A stretch of 64,000 nucleotides of DNA from Halarcobacter ebronensis (GCF_013201825.1 NZ_CP053836.1:806001-870000), one strand, 5' to 3'. Positions 18,466-28,377 are shown, numbered from the stretch's first letter. Notes: generated by a model not told the origin, from the letters alone. A program made the numbers and translations.

Positions 18466-21400
18466 ATGGATTTTGCAAAATTTAGTTTAAAGAATAAACT
18501 TTTAGTTTATATGCTTACAATCTTAGGCGTTGCATATGGATTAATAGTATATGAAAGAATAGGAAAACTACAAGATCCTGAGTTTACAATCAAAGATGCT
18601 TTAGTAATTACAAACTATCCAGGGGCAAGTGCAGTTGAAGTTGAAAAAGAGGTTTCAAATAGACTTGAAGAGACTATTCAAACTTTGCCATATGTAAAAA
18701 AGATTATTACAAAAAATAGTGCAGGGCAATCTTTTATTCAAGTTACTATGAAAGATAAATACAAATCAAAAGAGCTTCAACAAATCTGGGATGAACTTAG
18801 AAAAAAAATAAATGAAACATATCTACCTCCAAGGGTTGAAACCCCTTATATAAATGATGATTTTGGTGATGTTTATGGGATAGTGTTATCAATATATGGG
18901 GATGATTATACCTATGAGGAATTAAAAGATTATGTGGATTATTTAAAAAAAGAGCTTATTTTAGTTGAAGGGGTTGGAAAAGTTGATACTTTCGGGGAGC
19001 AACAAAGAGCTTTAATCGTGGAGATTAATAAAGAGAAACTATCCCAACTTGGAATTAGTAAAGAGCAAATAGCAAATGAGCTTTATTTAAAAAATCTTAT
19101 TCCAAATTTTGGTAGGATTAATGTAGGAACTGAGTTTATTAGAGTAAATGCAGATGGTTTTACTAATGTAAAAGAATTAGAAAATATTGTTATAAAAGGT
19201 AATGGAAGTAATTCTCAAATTTTCCTAAAAGATATAGCTACAATAAAAGATTCTTATAAAGAACCTAGTAGTGAGCTTTTAAAATATGATGGGCATAACT
19301 CAATTGCAATAGGTATCTCTACTGCAAAGGGTGGAAATGTAGTAAAGATGGGGGAGTTACTTGATCAAAAATTAGAAGAGTTGGAAAAAGATAAACCTTT
19401 AGGTATAAAAATAGGTGTAATATCCCATCAAGGCAAAGATGTGGAAGAAGCAATTAACTCTTTTATGGTAAATCTAATTGAAGCAGTTGCCATTGTAATT
19501 ATAGTCTTATTAATTTTTATGGGTTTACGTTCAGGTTTAATCATAGGAGCAGTTTTATTAGTAACAATTATTGTAAGTTTTATATTTATGCCAATGTTGG
19601 GGATTTTACTCGAAAGAGTCTCATTAGGTGCTTTAATAATTGCTTTAGGGATGTTGGTTGATAATGCAATTGTTGTTGTTGATGGGATTTTAGTTCGTAT
19701 AAATAGAGGAATAAATGCAAAAGAGGCAGCTTCAACAGTTGTAAAACAAACAGCTTTTCCTTTATTTGGAGCAACAATAATTGCAATTTTAGCCTTTGGT
19801 GCTATAGGTTTATCTGATGATTCAACAGGAGAATTTACAAGATCTTTATTTTATGTTGTAATGATCTCTTTAGGTTTATCTTGGGTTACTGCAATGACTT
19901 TAACTCCAATTTTGGCTGTACAATTTTTAAAACAAAATAAAAAGAAAAGAAACAATAAAGAAGCAGATGAAGATGAATATAAATCTTTTCTTTACAAAGC
20001 TTATGGCACCTCTTTAAAATTTGCTTTAAATCATAGATTTTTAATTGTAGCAATCGCTCTTGTGGTATTTGTTTTATCTTTGATGAATTTTAAGCATGTA
20101 AAACAAAGCTTTTTCCCTGATTCCTCTAGACCTCAAATTATTGTTGATTATTTCCTTCCCCAAGGAACTGCAATTGAAACAACAACAAAATACCTTGATA
20201 GCTTAAATGATGATATATTAAAACTAGAAGGTGTGGAGCATATTTCAACTTTTATTGGAAGTGGAAGTTTAAGATTTATATTAACTTATGATCCAGAAAA
20301 ACCAAATCCAGCCTTTGCACAAATGTTAATTGATGTAAAAGATTATAAAGAATCTGGACAAATAATTAAAAAGATTGAAAATTTAGCAAAAAGAAAATAT
20401 CCAGATCTAAATGTATATGGGAAAAAATTTATTTTAGGACCTGGTGATGGGGGAAAAGTTCAAGCAAAAATATTTGGAAAAGATTTAGATAAAATCAGAT
20501 TTTATGAGCAAAAAATTTATAAAATATTTGAAGAATCACCATACTCAAAAGGGATAAGAAGTGATTGGAGAAATAGAGTTAAAGTATTAAAACCTATAAT
20601 CTCTTATGAAAAAGCAAATCTAAATGGTATTACTAAAGATGATATAGCTCAAGCTATTTTAGATACATTTCAAGGAAGAACCATAGGTGTTTATAGGGAT
20701 GGAACTGAACTTCTACCAATAATTTTAAGATCTCCAAAAAGTGAGAGGGAAGATGTTAAAAATTTAGAAAATATACAAATATTTTCTCCTGTGGCAAACA
20801 AAATGATCCCTTTAAAACAGCTAATAACTTCATATAAAACAGTGTTTGAAGATGATATTATCTATAAATATAATAGAAAAAGAGCCTTAACAATCCATGC
20901 TGATCCAATTTTGGGTAAACTTCCAAATGATTTATTATTTGATATAAAAGATAAAGTTGAAAATATAGATTTTGAAGATGGGTATCATGTAGAATGGTTT
21001 GGAGAATATAAAAGTTCAAATGATGCACAAAAACCAATCATGCAATCGCTTCCTTTGTTTTTTATTTTAATGGTTTTAATAATGATTGCATTATTTAACT
21101 CTCTTAAAAAAACAATTATAATCTGGCTTGCTGTTCCTTTTGCTCTAATAGGTGTGGTTATAGGTCTTTTAGTGATGGATCTACCTTTTGGTTTTATGTC
21201 TTTACTTGGTTTCTTATCCCTTTCAGGGATGCTAATTAAAAATGCAATTGTTTTAATAGATGAGATTACTTTGGAAAATGAAATAAATAAGTTGCCTTTA
21301 AATGAAGCGATACACCATTCGGGGATAAGTAGATTAAGGGCTGTATCTATGGCAGCACTTACCACAGCTTTGGGTATGATTCCTCTTGTTAGTGATCCCT

Positions 21401-21516
21401 TTTTTGCTTCTATGGCTGTTGTTATTATTTTTGGTTTAGTTGTAGCAACTATACTTACAATGATTTTGGTTCCTGTTTTTTATGCAATATTTTTTAAAGC
21501 AGAGAGATTAAACTAA
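18466..21516 (+). CDS. RND multidrug efflux transporter (HAE1/AcrB-like)
   Basis: 1016-residue inner-membrane proton-driven pump with the expected duplicated layout: TM1 (about 12-30), a large periplasmic loop (about 35-330), TM2-6, a second loop (about 560-855), and TM8-12. The TM4 motif reads GMLVDNAIVVVDG: the first Asp of the proton relay is present and the second is Asn, a variant common in non-AcrB members. The TM10 Lys is present in GMLIKNAIVLIDE. The two-domain sequence and lack of heavy-metal (CzcA/CusA) signatures point to organic substrates. It is the last gene of the tetR-adaptor-pump operon. Confidence 0.92.
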   Translation: MDFAKFSLKNKLLVYMLTILGVAYGLIVYERIGKLQDPEFTIKDALVITNYPGASAVEVEKEVSNRLEETIQTLPYVKKIITKNSAGQSFIQVTMKDKYKSKELQQIWDELRKKINETYLPPRVETPYINDDFGDVYGIVLSIYGDDYTYEELKDYVDYLKKELILVEGVGKVDTFGEQQRALIVEINKEKLSQLGISKEQIANELYLKNLIPNFGRINVGTEFIRVNADGFTNVKELENIVIKGNGSNSQIFLKDIATIKDSYKEPSSELLKYDGHNSIAIGISTAKGGNVVKMGELLDQKLEELEKDKPLGIKIGVISHQGKDVEEAINSFMVNLIEAVAIVIIVLLIFMGLRSGLIIGAVLLVTIIVSFIFMPMLGILLERVSLGALIIALGMLVDNAIVVVDGILVRINRGINAKEAASTVVKQTAFPLFGATIIAILAFGAIGLSDDSTGEFTRSLFYVVMISLGLSWVTAMTLTPILAVQFLKQNKKKRNNKEADEDEYKSFLYKAYGTSLKFALNHRFLIVAIALVVFVLSLMNFKHVKQSFFPDSSRPQIIVDYFLPQGTAIETTTKYLDSLNDDILKLEGVEHISTFIGSGSLRFILTYDPEKPNPAFAQMLIDVKDYKESGQIIKKIENLAKRKYPDLNVYGKKFILGPGDGGKVQAKIFGKDLDKIRFYEQKIYKIFEESPYSKGIRSDWRNRVKVLKPIISYEKANLNGITKDDIAQAILDTFQGRTIGVYRDGTELLPIILRSPKSEREDVKNLENIQIFSPVANKMIPLKQLITSYKTVFEDDIIYKYNRKRALTIHADPILGKLPNDLLFDIKDKVENIDFEDGYHVEWFGEYKSSNDAQKPIMQSLPLFFILMVLIMIALFNSLKKTIIIWLAVPFALIGVVIGLLVMDLPFGFMSLLGFLSLSGMLIKNAIVLIDEITLENEINKLPLNEAIHHSGISRLRAVSMAALTTALGMIPLVSDPFFASMAVVIIFGLVVATILTMILVPVFYAIFFKAERLN

Positions 21517-21622
21517 AGAGAGATACTTATGCTTGATAAACAATTTGATTTAATTAATATTTGAAAAATAATAAAAATTTTACTAAACTCTATTTTACTA
21601 AACAAATTTAAAAGGATAATGC

Positions 21623-22327
21623 ATGTTAAATAGAGTATTAGTAACTGGTGGAAATAAAGGGATAGGATTAGAAGTTGTAAAAAAGTTTTTAGAAGTAGAT
21701 TTTGAGGTTATTGCAGTAGCAAGGGATTTCTCAAATTTTCCATTAAAAGATAATCCAAAAGTAAAAACAATTGAGTATGATTTATCAAATATGCAAGGGC
21801 TTAAAGCTTTAGCAAAAGAGGTTGGAGAGATTGATGTTTTAATAAATAATGCAGGTTATATGCAACCCAAATATACTTATGACAACTACCCTTTAGAGGC
21901 AAAAGAACATATTATGAATGTGGATCTATATGCTCCTGTTGAATTAATCACAATTTTTAGTGAAGATATGAAAAAAAGAGGTTACGGAAGAGTTGTAAAT
22001 ACAGCTTCTATAGCAGGGCAAATAGGGCATCCTGATATTTGGTATGGAATTGCAAAAGCAGGACTTATAAATGCCACAAAAATTTTTGCAAAACTTTTAG
22101 GAAGCCATGGAATTATTGTAAATTGTATAGCTCCAAGTCCAGTTGAAACTGATATGCAAAAAGATAACTCAGAGGAGAGAAAAGCAGAGTTTAAAAAAGC
22201 AGTTCCAAGTGGAAGATTTGCCCAACCTGATGAAGCAGCTGAAGTGATCTTTTGGTTGGCAACAGATTGTCCAGAGTATGTAAATGGAACAACAATCGAT
22301 TTTAATAATGGTTCGTATGTAAGATAA
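21623..22327 (+). CDS. Short-chain dehydrogenase/reductase (FabG-like)
   Basis: 234-residue classical SDR. It has the cofactor motif TGGNKGIG near residue 8, the NNAG motif (about 73-76), catalytic Ser in NTASIAGQIG, and YxxxK as YGIAK near 145. The C-terminal IDFNNGSYVR is the usual family end. The first acidic/basic position after the second strand (AVARD) suggests NADP(H). It could be a 3-oxoacyl-ACP reductase or a reductase for another carbonyl. A good ribosome-binding site (AAAAGGA) precedes it. It begins 106 bases after the RND gene and ends 20 bases before the patatin lipoprotein gene, so the last two may be cotranscribed. Confidence 0.87.
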   Translation: MLNRVLVTGGNKGIGLEVVKKFLEVDFEVIAVARDFSNFPLKDNPKVKTIEYDLSNMQGLKALAKEVGEIDVLINNAGYMQPKYTYDNYPLEAKEHIMNVDLYAPVELITIFSEDMKKRGYGRVVNTASIAGQIGHPDIWYGIAKAGLINATKIFAKLLGSHGIIVNCIAPSPVETDMQKDNSEERKAEFKKAVPSGRFAQPDEAAEVIFWLATDCPEYVNGTTIDFNNGSYVR

Positions 22328-22347
22328 TTTATCAATTAAGGGTTTTT

Positions 22348-23658
22348 TTGAAGAGTTTTATAAAGAGTATATTTTTAATAGTACCAATTCTATTTTTTTC
22401 AGCTTGTGCTTCAAAAAAGCCAATTTTAAATGAACCAATAACAAAAGAGAAGTTTGAAAAGTTAAAGGTTGATAAACTACTTAATCCAAAAGATGACCTC
22501 TCTTTAATCTTAACTTTTTCTGGTGGTGGGACTAGGGCGGCATCTCTTTCATATGGAGTATTAAAAGAGCTTAAAAACTTAAATCTATTAGATGAAGTTG
22601 ATGTTATCTCTTCAGTTTCAGGTGGAAGTTTTACTTCTGCTTATTATGGACTTTATGGGGATGAAATATTTGAAGATTTTGAAGATAAATTTTTAAAAAA
22701 ACCAATACAAACTACACTAATAGATACTTTTTTAAACCCTTTTAACTGGTTTTATCTCTCTTTTTCTGGAAGAAGTGATTATGTTGCTGATTATTATGAA
22801 GAGGAGATATTTGGTAAGAAAACCTTTAAAGACTTAAGAAAAGATTCACCAAAAATCATAATAAATGCAACTGATATCTCAACAGGAAATCCCTTTGCTT
22901 TTAGCCCAGAAAATTTCAGAAGAATCTGTTCTGATTGGGAAGTCTATCCAATTGGAAGGGCAGTAACTGCATCTTCAGCTATACCCATACTTTTTTCTCC
23001 TATTACTCTTAAAAACTATAAAGGGTGTAGTGATTTTAAAGTTGAAGATAAAAAAGATATTGAACTCTCATATAATGATGAACAGAGTTTAGGAATTAGA
23101 AAATATTATGATAAAGAGAATTATGAGTATCTACATTTAGTTGATGGAGGTATTGCTGATAATTTGGGAATCAGATCTCTTTTATACATAGTAACAGAAC
23201 ATGATAATAATTTTCTAAAAGTCTTAGAAGAGTTTGGAATTCCAAATAGTAAAAGAGTTGCCTTAATAGTTGTAAATGCAGCAGATACTTTAAATCCAAA
23301 AATAGCAAAAGAGGAGTTACCTCCTGATATCTCTACAACTATGGGTGCAGTAAGTACCATACAATTAACAAGATACAACAGTGATACCCTTGATTTGATG
23401 AAGTACAATTTTAATATCTGGAAAAAGCAAGTTGATAAGGTAAGATGCAAAGATAAAGAGGATTGTAATAGTATTGAGTTTTATCTAATTGAGCTAAACT
23501 TTAAACAGTTACCAAAAAAAGAGGCTAAAAAATTTTTATTAACCCAAACCTCTTTGGAGTTGTCTCCTAAAAGAGTTGATGAGATTATTCTTGCTGGACA
23601 AAAGCTTTTAAAAGAGTCTAAAGAGTTTCAAAAACTTTTAAAAGATTTGGGAAGATAG
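22348..23658 (+). CDS. Patatin-like phospholipase, lipoprotein
   Basis: 436-residue lipoprotein lipase of the patatin fold. The TTG start at 22348 follows AAGGG by 6-7 bases and gives the lipobox FSAC (Cys about 19). The oxyanion-hole motif SGGGTRAAS (about 57-65), the nucleophile GxSxG-like VSGGS (near 93) and the catalytic Asp in LVDGGIADN (near 262) are all present. The roughly 100 residues after the patatin domain are not recognised. Membrane anchoring through lipid suggests it acts on periplasmic or outer-membrane phospholipids. It ends 1 base from the end of the convergent permease gene. Confidence 0.86.
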   Translation: MKSFIKSIFLIVPILFFSACASKKPILNEPITKEKFEKLKVDKLLNPKDDLSLILTFSGGGTRAASLSYGVLKELKNLNLLDEVDVISSVSGGSFTSAYYGLYGDEIFEDFEDKFLKKPIQTTLIDTFLNPFNWFYLSFSGRSDYVADYYEEEIFGKKTFKDLRKDSPKIIINATDISTGNPFAFSPENFRRICSDWEVYPIGRAVTASSAIPILFSPITLKNYKGCSDFKVEDKKDIELSYNDEQSLGIRKYYDKENYEYLHLVDGGIADNLGIRSLLYIVTEHDNNFLKVLEEFGIPNSKRVALIVVNAADTLNPKIAKEELPPDISTTMGAVSTIQLTRYNSDTLDLMKYNFNIWKKQVDKVRCKDKEDCNSIEFYLIELNFKQLPKKEAKKFLLTQTSLELSPKRVDEIILAGQKLLKESKEFQKLLKDLGR

Positions 23659-23659
23659 A

Positions 23660-24856
23660 CTATTTTTTTAAATAGGTAAAAGCCAAAAGTGCAAAAATAG
23701 TAATAAGTATAAAAATATTAGAGAATAAAAGTATTGCAAAAAATAGCAAGGTAAGAAAAATTGCACCATATTTTAAAATGCCTCTATCAAATAAAACAAT
23801 AGCTGTAATAAGTCCAATAATAGCGTTTGCTATAAAAAAACCATCTGCAAATGCAACAAGATTATCAAGGGTTAAATAGTCAATATATACTAAAAATAGT
23901 GTAATTATATATATAATAGATAAGATATTTAAAGCTCCAATTGGTACACCATTTTTTGAGACTTTTGAAGATATTTTTGTAAGTTGTAAAGAGGTTATAA
24001 GTCTAGATACTCCTCCAACAAATAGAATCAAAGTTCCAATACATAAGATATTTGAGATTGTTGATAAGATAATATTTGAATATTTGCCAAATATTGGTTC
24101 AATTAAAAAGAGAAGTTTAAACTCTTCATCTTTTGGGAACTCTCCAAAACATATTGCAAGGGTCATTAAAATATAAACAAGAGATACTACAATAGCTGAA
24201 AAAACAACAGCTTTTGTCAAGGTAATACTATTTTCTACTTCATTTGAGTAGTTTCCAATAACTTCCCATCCTACAATTGCCCAAAAAACTAAAATAAAAG
24301 AGTAACCAAACTCTTCAAAACTTATATTATGAATATTTAATGAAAAGTGATCTGTTGTAAAAAGAATATTTATACTTGAAAAAAGAAAAATAATTGTTAT
24401 TGCAGAGGTTACAATAAGCATTAATTTCCCTAAAAAACTTATTCTAATAAGAAGCAAAAAATAGGTTATTACATATACAAAAAAGGCTAAAACTTCTAAA
24501 GAAGTATTAGGAAAATACTCTTGAATAAACTTTGCAGCAATTAATAAAACAGCAACTGGACCAAAAAAAACTGCGCAAATAAGATAAAACGAGGTTAAAA
24601 GTTGATACTTTTTACCTAAAGCTGCTTTTGTAGCCAAACTAACTCCCCCATCACCTGGATACAAAGTTGCAAGTTTACCAAATACAAGAGCAAAAATAAA
24701 TCCAAGAAGAAGGATAATTGCCCAAATTATAAGGGAGTAGTTTCCAATCATATTATAAAGCATTGGAGGAAGGAGTATAACTCCAGAACCTAAAATTGGT
24801 CCAATAATTAAACCAGATAGAGTTAATGCATTTAGTTTTTTATGCTGTTTGCTCAC
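23660..24856 (-). CDS. APC-superfamily amino-acid permease/exporter
   Basis: 398-residue inner-membrane transporter with about 12 helices. The first helix carries GLIIGPILGSGVILLPPML, the broken-helix glycine motif of the amino acid/polyamine/organocation superfamily. Its length and GDGGVSLATKAALG segment resemble YjeH-type exporters of methionine and branched-chain amino acids, but the substrate is inferred only. Its start overlaps the end of the upstream DMT transporter gene by 17 bases, so the two are cotranscribed leftward. Confidence 0.8.
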   Translation of the reverse strand: MSKQHKKLNALTLSGLIIGPILGSGVILLPPMLYNMIGNYSLIIWAIILLLGFIFALVFGKLATLYPGDGGVSLATKAALGKKYQLLTSFYLICAVFFGPVAVLLIAAKFIQEYFPNTSLEVLAFFVYVITYFLLLIRISFLGKLMLIVTSAITIIFLFSSINILFTTDHFSLNIHNISFEEFGYSFILVFWAIVGWEVIGNYSNEVENSITLTKAVVFSAIVVSLVYILMTLAICFGEFPKDEEFKLLFLIEPIFGKYSNIILSTISNILCIGTLILFVGGVSRLITSLQLTKISSKVSKNGVPIGALNILSIIYIITLFLVYIDYLTLDNLVAFADGFFIANAIIGLITAIVLFDRGILKYGAIFLTLLFFAILLFSNIFILITIFALLAFTYLKK

Positions 24857-25754
24857 TAGATATTTTCTTCTTTCTAAAAATTTTTATATTATTTAAAATT
24901 GTGATGGCAATTATAGTTAATAGTGTCCCAAGAATAATTGAAAAATCTATTTTTTCTTTTAAAAAAATTGCACTTAAGACAATCGCGGCAAAGGGAACAA
25001 AAAAGATAAAAGAGCTAACCTCTCTTGCTCCAAGTTTTTCAATACCCAAAAAGTATACTGTATTTGCAAAAGTTGAGGCAAATATTGTCAAAAAGAAGAT
25101 ATTTAGCCAAAAAATATAATCAAAATGTTCATAAGGTAGTTTTGTTATGTCAATAAAAAAGAGTATATTGATAATAGAAGTTGAAACATATAAGTAAAAA
25201 GTAAAAACTACAGGTGAAATCTTTGTTGACTTTGAACTAAGTATTGTTACAACTGGCCAAAGAATTGAAGCTAAAATAAAATATAGATTATGAATTGTAA
25301 ATATTTTTTCAATATCAAAAGACCAAACATGTAACATTGTCATAACTCCAATTGCTCCTATAAAAAGGGCAAAAGCATCTTTTCTTACAATTTTTTTTGT
25401 TCCCAAAAGTGCCAAAATTAAAAAAGTATTTATTGGAATAAGTGTAGTTACAAAAGCTCCACCCAAACTTGCTGTTCCATATTTTGTTCCTAAGAAAAAA
25501 TATTTCATATACAAAATAAAAGCAATTGAGGTAATAATAACAAGAGCCAAACTTTTAAGATCTATTTTAAAAGATTTGTTTAAAATTATAATTATAGGAA
25601 TCATAGTAAGAGCAGTTATAAAAAATCTTAAAAACATAGTTTCAAATTCATTTATGTATGCACTTAAAACTTTTACATTTACCCATGACCCACCCCAAGC
25701 TAGCATAGATAAGAAAAGTAAGATATAGAAAATATTTTTGTTTTTTTCAGTCAT
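24840..25754 (-). CDS. EamA/DMT-family transporter
   Basis: 304-residue protein with ten predicted helices in two EamA repeats. The first begins with AWGGSWVNVKVL and the second contains LGAREVSSFIFFVPFAAIVLS, with the typical ILxxxxLxE-like FLKEKIDFSIILGT end. DMT transporters of this kind usually export amino acids or other small metabolites. It is first in a two-gene unit with the APC permease, with which it overlaps by 17 bases. A short hairpin-like TAACTCTTTTTTTGC...AAAAAAAGAGTTA surrounds the promoter side at about 25747-25795. Confidence 0.85.
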   Translation of the reverse strand: MTEKNKNIFYILLFLSMLAWGGSWVNVKVLSAYINEFETMFLRFFITALTMIPIIIILNKSFKIDLKSLALVIITSIAFILYMKYFFLGTKYGTASLGGAFVTTLIPINTFLILALLGTKKIVRKDAFALFIGAIGVMTMLHVWSFDIEKIFTIHNLYFILASILWPVVTILSSKSTKISPVVFTFYLYVSTSIINILFFIDITKLPYEHFDYIFWLNIFFLTIFASTFANTVYFLGIEKLGAREVSSFIFFVPFAAIVLSAIFLKEKIDFSIILGTLLTIIAITILNNIKIFRKKKISSEQTA

Positions 25755-25828
25755 AATAACTCTTTTTTTGCTGGGAGTTTAACAAAAAAAGAGTTATTTG
25801 TATAGTACAAAATTGCTATTGAATTTTT

Positions 25829-26395
25829 CTATAAATCTAATTTAATAGATTCTTTAATTCTATTATATTCTTCTAAATCTCTATCGTAATAATATTGATT
25901 TGGTGCAATATAATTAATTGAATATAGTTTTTCATCATAAATAAAATAAGTTGCGTTTCTTTTAATTATATTATTATATTGATCATTAAATTGATAGATA
26001 ATTTTAACACCATCTTTAGTGTCTATTTTCTCAGGGCTATTGTTTAAAATTTTAAATGAATTCATTTCATTTGCAACCTTTAAATCTTCTATTATCAGTT
26101 GAGCTAACTCATGATTTAAAATATCTTTTGGTATTTTTACTTTACTGAATTTTAAGGCATCATCAAGTGAATTACTTCTAATATCAATATCTTGTAATGC
26201 CGTTCCATCTTTTGTAAGAATATATAGTTCACTAGTATCAATTTTAAGTGCATGCCATTTTTCGTCTTTTAGATCAAGTGTAAGTTTTTGAGTATTCAGT
26301 TTTTGAATTCCTGTTACATTTTGCCAACTAGCACATCCTGAGAAGATTACTGTTGATATGAGAGTTAAAAATAGACTTTTTTTAATATTTTTCAT
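25829..26395 (-). CDS. Small lipoprotein of unknown function (end of the M48 operon)
   Basis: 188-residue lipoprotein with signal ...LTLISTVIFSGC and Cys about 21. The mature part is mixed alpha/beta and contains IIYQFNDQYNNIIKRNATYFIYDEKLYSINYIAP, split here at YNN as a strand-turn-strand; I recognise no family. Its start overlaps the last base of the M48 peptidase stop, and it is the last of three lipoprotein genes. The context suggests that it works with the peptidase in envelope maintenance, which is inference only. Confidence 0.75.
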   Translation of the reverse strand: MKNIKKSLFLTLISTVIFSGCASWQNVTGIQKLNTQKLTLDLKDEKWHALKIDTSELYILTKDGTALQDIDIRSNSLDDALKFSKVKIPKDILNHELAQLIIEDLKVANEMNSFKILNNSPEKIDTKDGVKIIYQFNDQYNNIIKRNATYFIYDEKLYSINYIAPNQYYYDRDLEEYNRIKESIKLDL

Positions 26396-27579
26396 TATTT
26401 TCCTTTTGTGTTACATTGATTTATATAGTAGGCAATATAATTTTTATCTTTAGCTTCTTCATTTAAAGATAGATATTTTTTAAATGCCTCTTTAGCTTCA
26501 TCTTTTTTATCATTTTGATAATATAAATATCCTAATCCCTTATAGATTTTATAATTTGAACTATTTTTCTCCAAAGCAAGGTTATAGTTTTTTAGAGCCT
26601 CTTCAAAACTATTTTTGTCTTTTTTTAGTCTTATTAGTTCAGCTTGCAGATAATTTACATCTCCTAAATTATTACCATACTCTTTTTCTAAAGTTTTAAT
26701 AGAGTATTCTGCTGATTTATATCTTCTAAGATTTAAATCAGTTTCAATATTTTCCATTAATATTGATTTTACATAGCTTAGATACTCTTTTTTATTAGTT
26801 TCACCTTTTATTCCTTTATATGAGGACTCAATTATAGACGTAGAACTTTTTATTCTATCAACAACTTTTGGGTGAGTACTAAAAAAGTAAGCCTCTTTTT
26901 TGTCATTTAACTCTATATCTTTTAGCATAATATTAAATAGTTTAGATGCATCAAGTGGATCATACCCTGCTTTTACTATCTGTTCATAACCAAGTCTATC
27001 TGCTTCATTTTCACTCTCTATCGAATATCCTGATATAGATGAATTTAAAAGTAAAAGGGAGGTTAGTCCTCCATCAAAAGGCATTGTAAAAATTGAAAAT
27101 ACTTGTGCTACTGCAGCACTGCTTTTAAGATTCTCTTTTTTCTTTAAGCTGTGTTTGTAAATAATATGGGTCATTTCATGTCCAAGTAACAGAGCAAGTT
27201 GAGCTTCATTTTCAAGTTTTGCTAAAATCCCAGAGTGAATATAGATATTTCCATTTGGTAGAGCAAAAGCATTTAATGTAGGGCTTTTTATTACTTTTAC
27301 ATTAAAGTTTATTTCAGATTTTTCATAAAATTTATCATCTTTAAGCAGTTTTTTCAAAACTAAATTAGGATATTCATTATACTCTTTACTGTGCATAGTA
27401 TTTTCATTTTTATCTATTGTTTTAGAGAGTTCATTTGATGCCTTAAGTAAATTTTTTTCATTTGAATCAAATAGATTGCTTTTTTGATACATATTTACAT
27501 TTTCATATGAGCCACATCCTGAATACAGTAATATTAATATTACTAGAAAAATTGAATTAGATTTTACTTTGTAATCCAT
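26395..27579 (-). CDS. M48-family metalloprotease lipoprotein with TPR tail
   Basis: 394-residue zinc protease predicted to be lipid-anchored (lipobox YSGC, Cys 22). The catalytic motif is HEMTH (134-138), the third zinc ligand is E192 in ESENEADRLG, and the STHPKVVDRI motif near 235 is typical of the BepA/LoiP/HtpX-like group. Residues about 290-394 form tetratricopeptide-like helices (NYKIYKGLGYLYYQNDKKDE), as in BepA, an outer-membrane assembly chaperone/protease. It overlaps the upstream lipoprotein gene by 23 bases and is followed directly by another lipoprotein gene. A BepA-like role in outer-membrane quality control is plausible. Confidence 0.88.
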   Translation of the reverse strand: MDYKVKSNSIFLVILILLYSGCGSYENVNMYQKSNLFDSNEKNLLKASNELSKTIDKNENTMHSKEYNEYPNLVLKKLLKDDKFYEKSEINFNVKVIKSPTLNAFALPNGNIYIHSGILAKLENEAQLALLLGHEMTHIIYKHSLKKKENLKSSAAVAQVFSIFTMPFDGGLTSLLLLNSSISGYSIESENEADRLGYEQIVKAGYDPLDASKLFNIMLKDIELNDKKEAYFFSTHPKVVDRIKSSTSIIESSYKGIKGETNKKEYLSYVKSILMENIETDLNLRRYKSAEYSIKTLEKEYGNNLGDVNYLQAELIRLKKDKNSFEEALKNYNLALEKNSSNYKIYKGLGYLYYQNDKKDEAKEAFKKYLSLNEEAKDKNYIAYYINQCNTKGK

Positions 27580-28294
27580 TAAATAGAACCTTTACAACTT
27601 CATCAGTACCTTTTTCTTCTCTTAAATCAACTGCTCCTTTTGAAATATAGTAGTTATACCACATCAATTTCCCTGTTTTTGCGTCAACCATAGCTACAGA
27701 TGAGAATGTGATACCACCAATATCTCCTACACCTACGCCAAATAGTAGTGCACCTATTATAGCTTTTGTAACTTCAGCAGCTTTTTTGCCACTTGTTTGG
27801 ACTCTATCTTCTGCATTAAGAAAAAGATAAATATCTCCAGTTTCAGAAATATTAGATAAAACATCTCCTATTGTATAGTCAAAATTTTCTATTTTTTCAT
27901 CGAATTTCGCTACTGAAATTTTTAATGCATGTTGGTGAATGCTTGGAGATATTCTAAATAATAGATTATTACTATTTGTTATTAGTTCTTTTTCAAACTC
28001 TGGTAGAGTAGAATAATTTATAACTTCATATTTCAATTGTTGTTCTTTTGGAAGATTATTTATTATACTTTTCTGCATATTTTCCATTGCAAGTTTTGAC
28101 CAATCACTAATTTCTTCTTCAACTCCACCTGTACTTATTTCATACATTTTTACAGAAGGTGGAACAATAACTATTCTTTTTTTTGTTTGATATTCTTGTT
28201 TAAAGTTTGGAATGGAAGCTGTGTAATCAATGCTACAACCTGTGATAAATAATGCCATAAATGAAAAAAGAATAGGAACTAATATCTTTTTCAT
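27557..28294 (-). CDS. Lipoprotein of unknown function (first gene of the M48 operon)
   Basis: 245-residue lipoprotein with lipobox ITGC (Cys 20). The mature part includes KRIVIVPPSVKMYEISTGGVEE and ends in a segment, VAMVDAKTGKLMWYNYYISKG, that resembles outer-membrane accessory lipoproteins of the CsgG/YajG type, although I cannot assign a family. A glycine-rich hydrophobic stretch (AIIGALLFGVGVGDIGGITF, about 178-197) could insert in or contact membrane. It opens a three-gene unit (this gene, M48 protease, small lipoprotein) with overlapping reading frames. The ribosome-binding site is AAGGAG just upstream. Confidence 0.72.
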   Translation of the reverse strand: MKKILVPILFSFMALFITGCSIDYTASIPNFKQEYQTKKRIVIVPPSVKMYEISTGGVEEEISDWSKLAMENMQKSIINNLPKEQQLKYEVINYSTLPEFEKELITNSNNLLFRISPSIHQHALKISVAKFDEKIENFDYTIGDVLSNISETGDIYLFLNAEDRVQTSGKKAAEVTKAIIGALLFGVGVGDIGGITFSSVAMVDAKTGKLMWYNYYISKGAVDLREEKGTDEVVKVLFNGLQSKI

Positions 28295-28377
28295 AATTCT
28301 CCTTGATAATTAAATTTAATTATTATATATGATATATGTTTTATGATTATTAAAAAAATTATTAAATTTCTATATAT

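Noticed and set aside
18466-21516. Loss of the second TM4 Asp (VDN instead of VDD) as a sign of an inactive RND pump
   Set aside because: Asp-Asn at this place is common in functional members outside the AcrB group, and the TM10 Lys is present.
21529-21564. 11-codon frame MLDKQFDLINI between the RND pump and SDR genes
   Set aside because: Too short, no family features, and AT-rich DNA gives such frames by chance.
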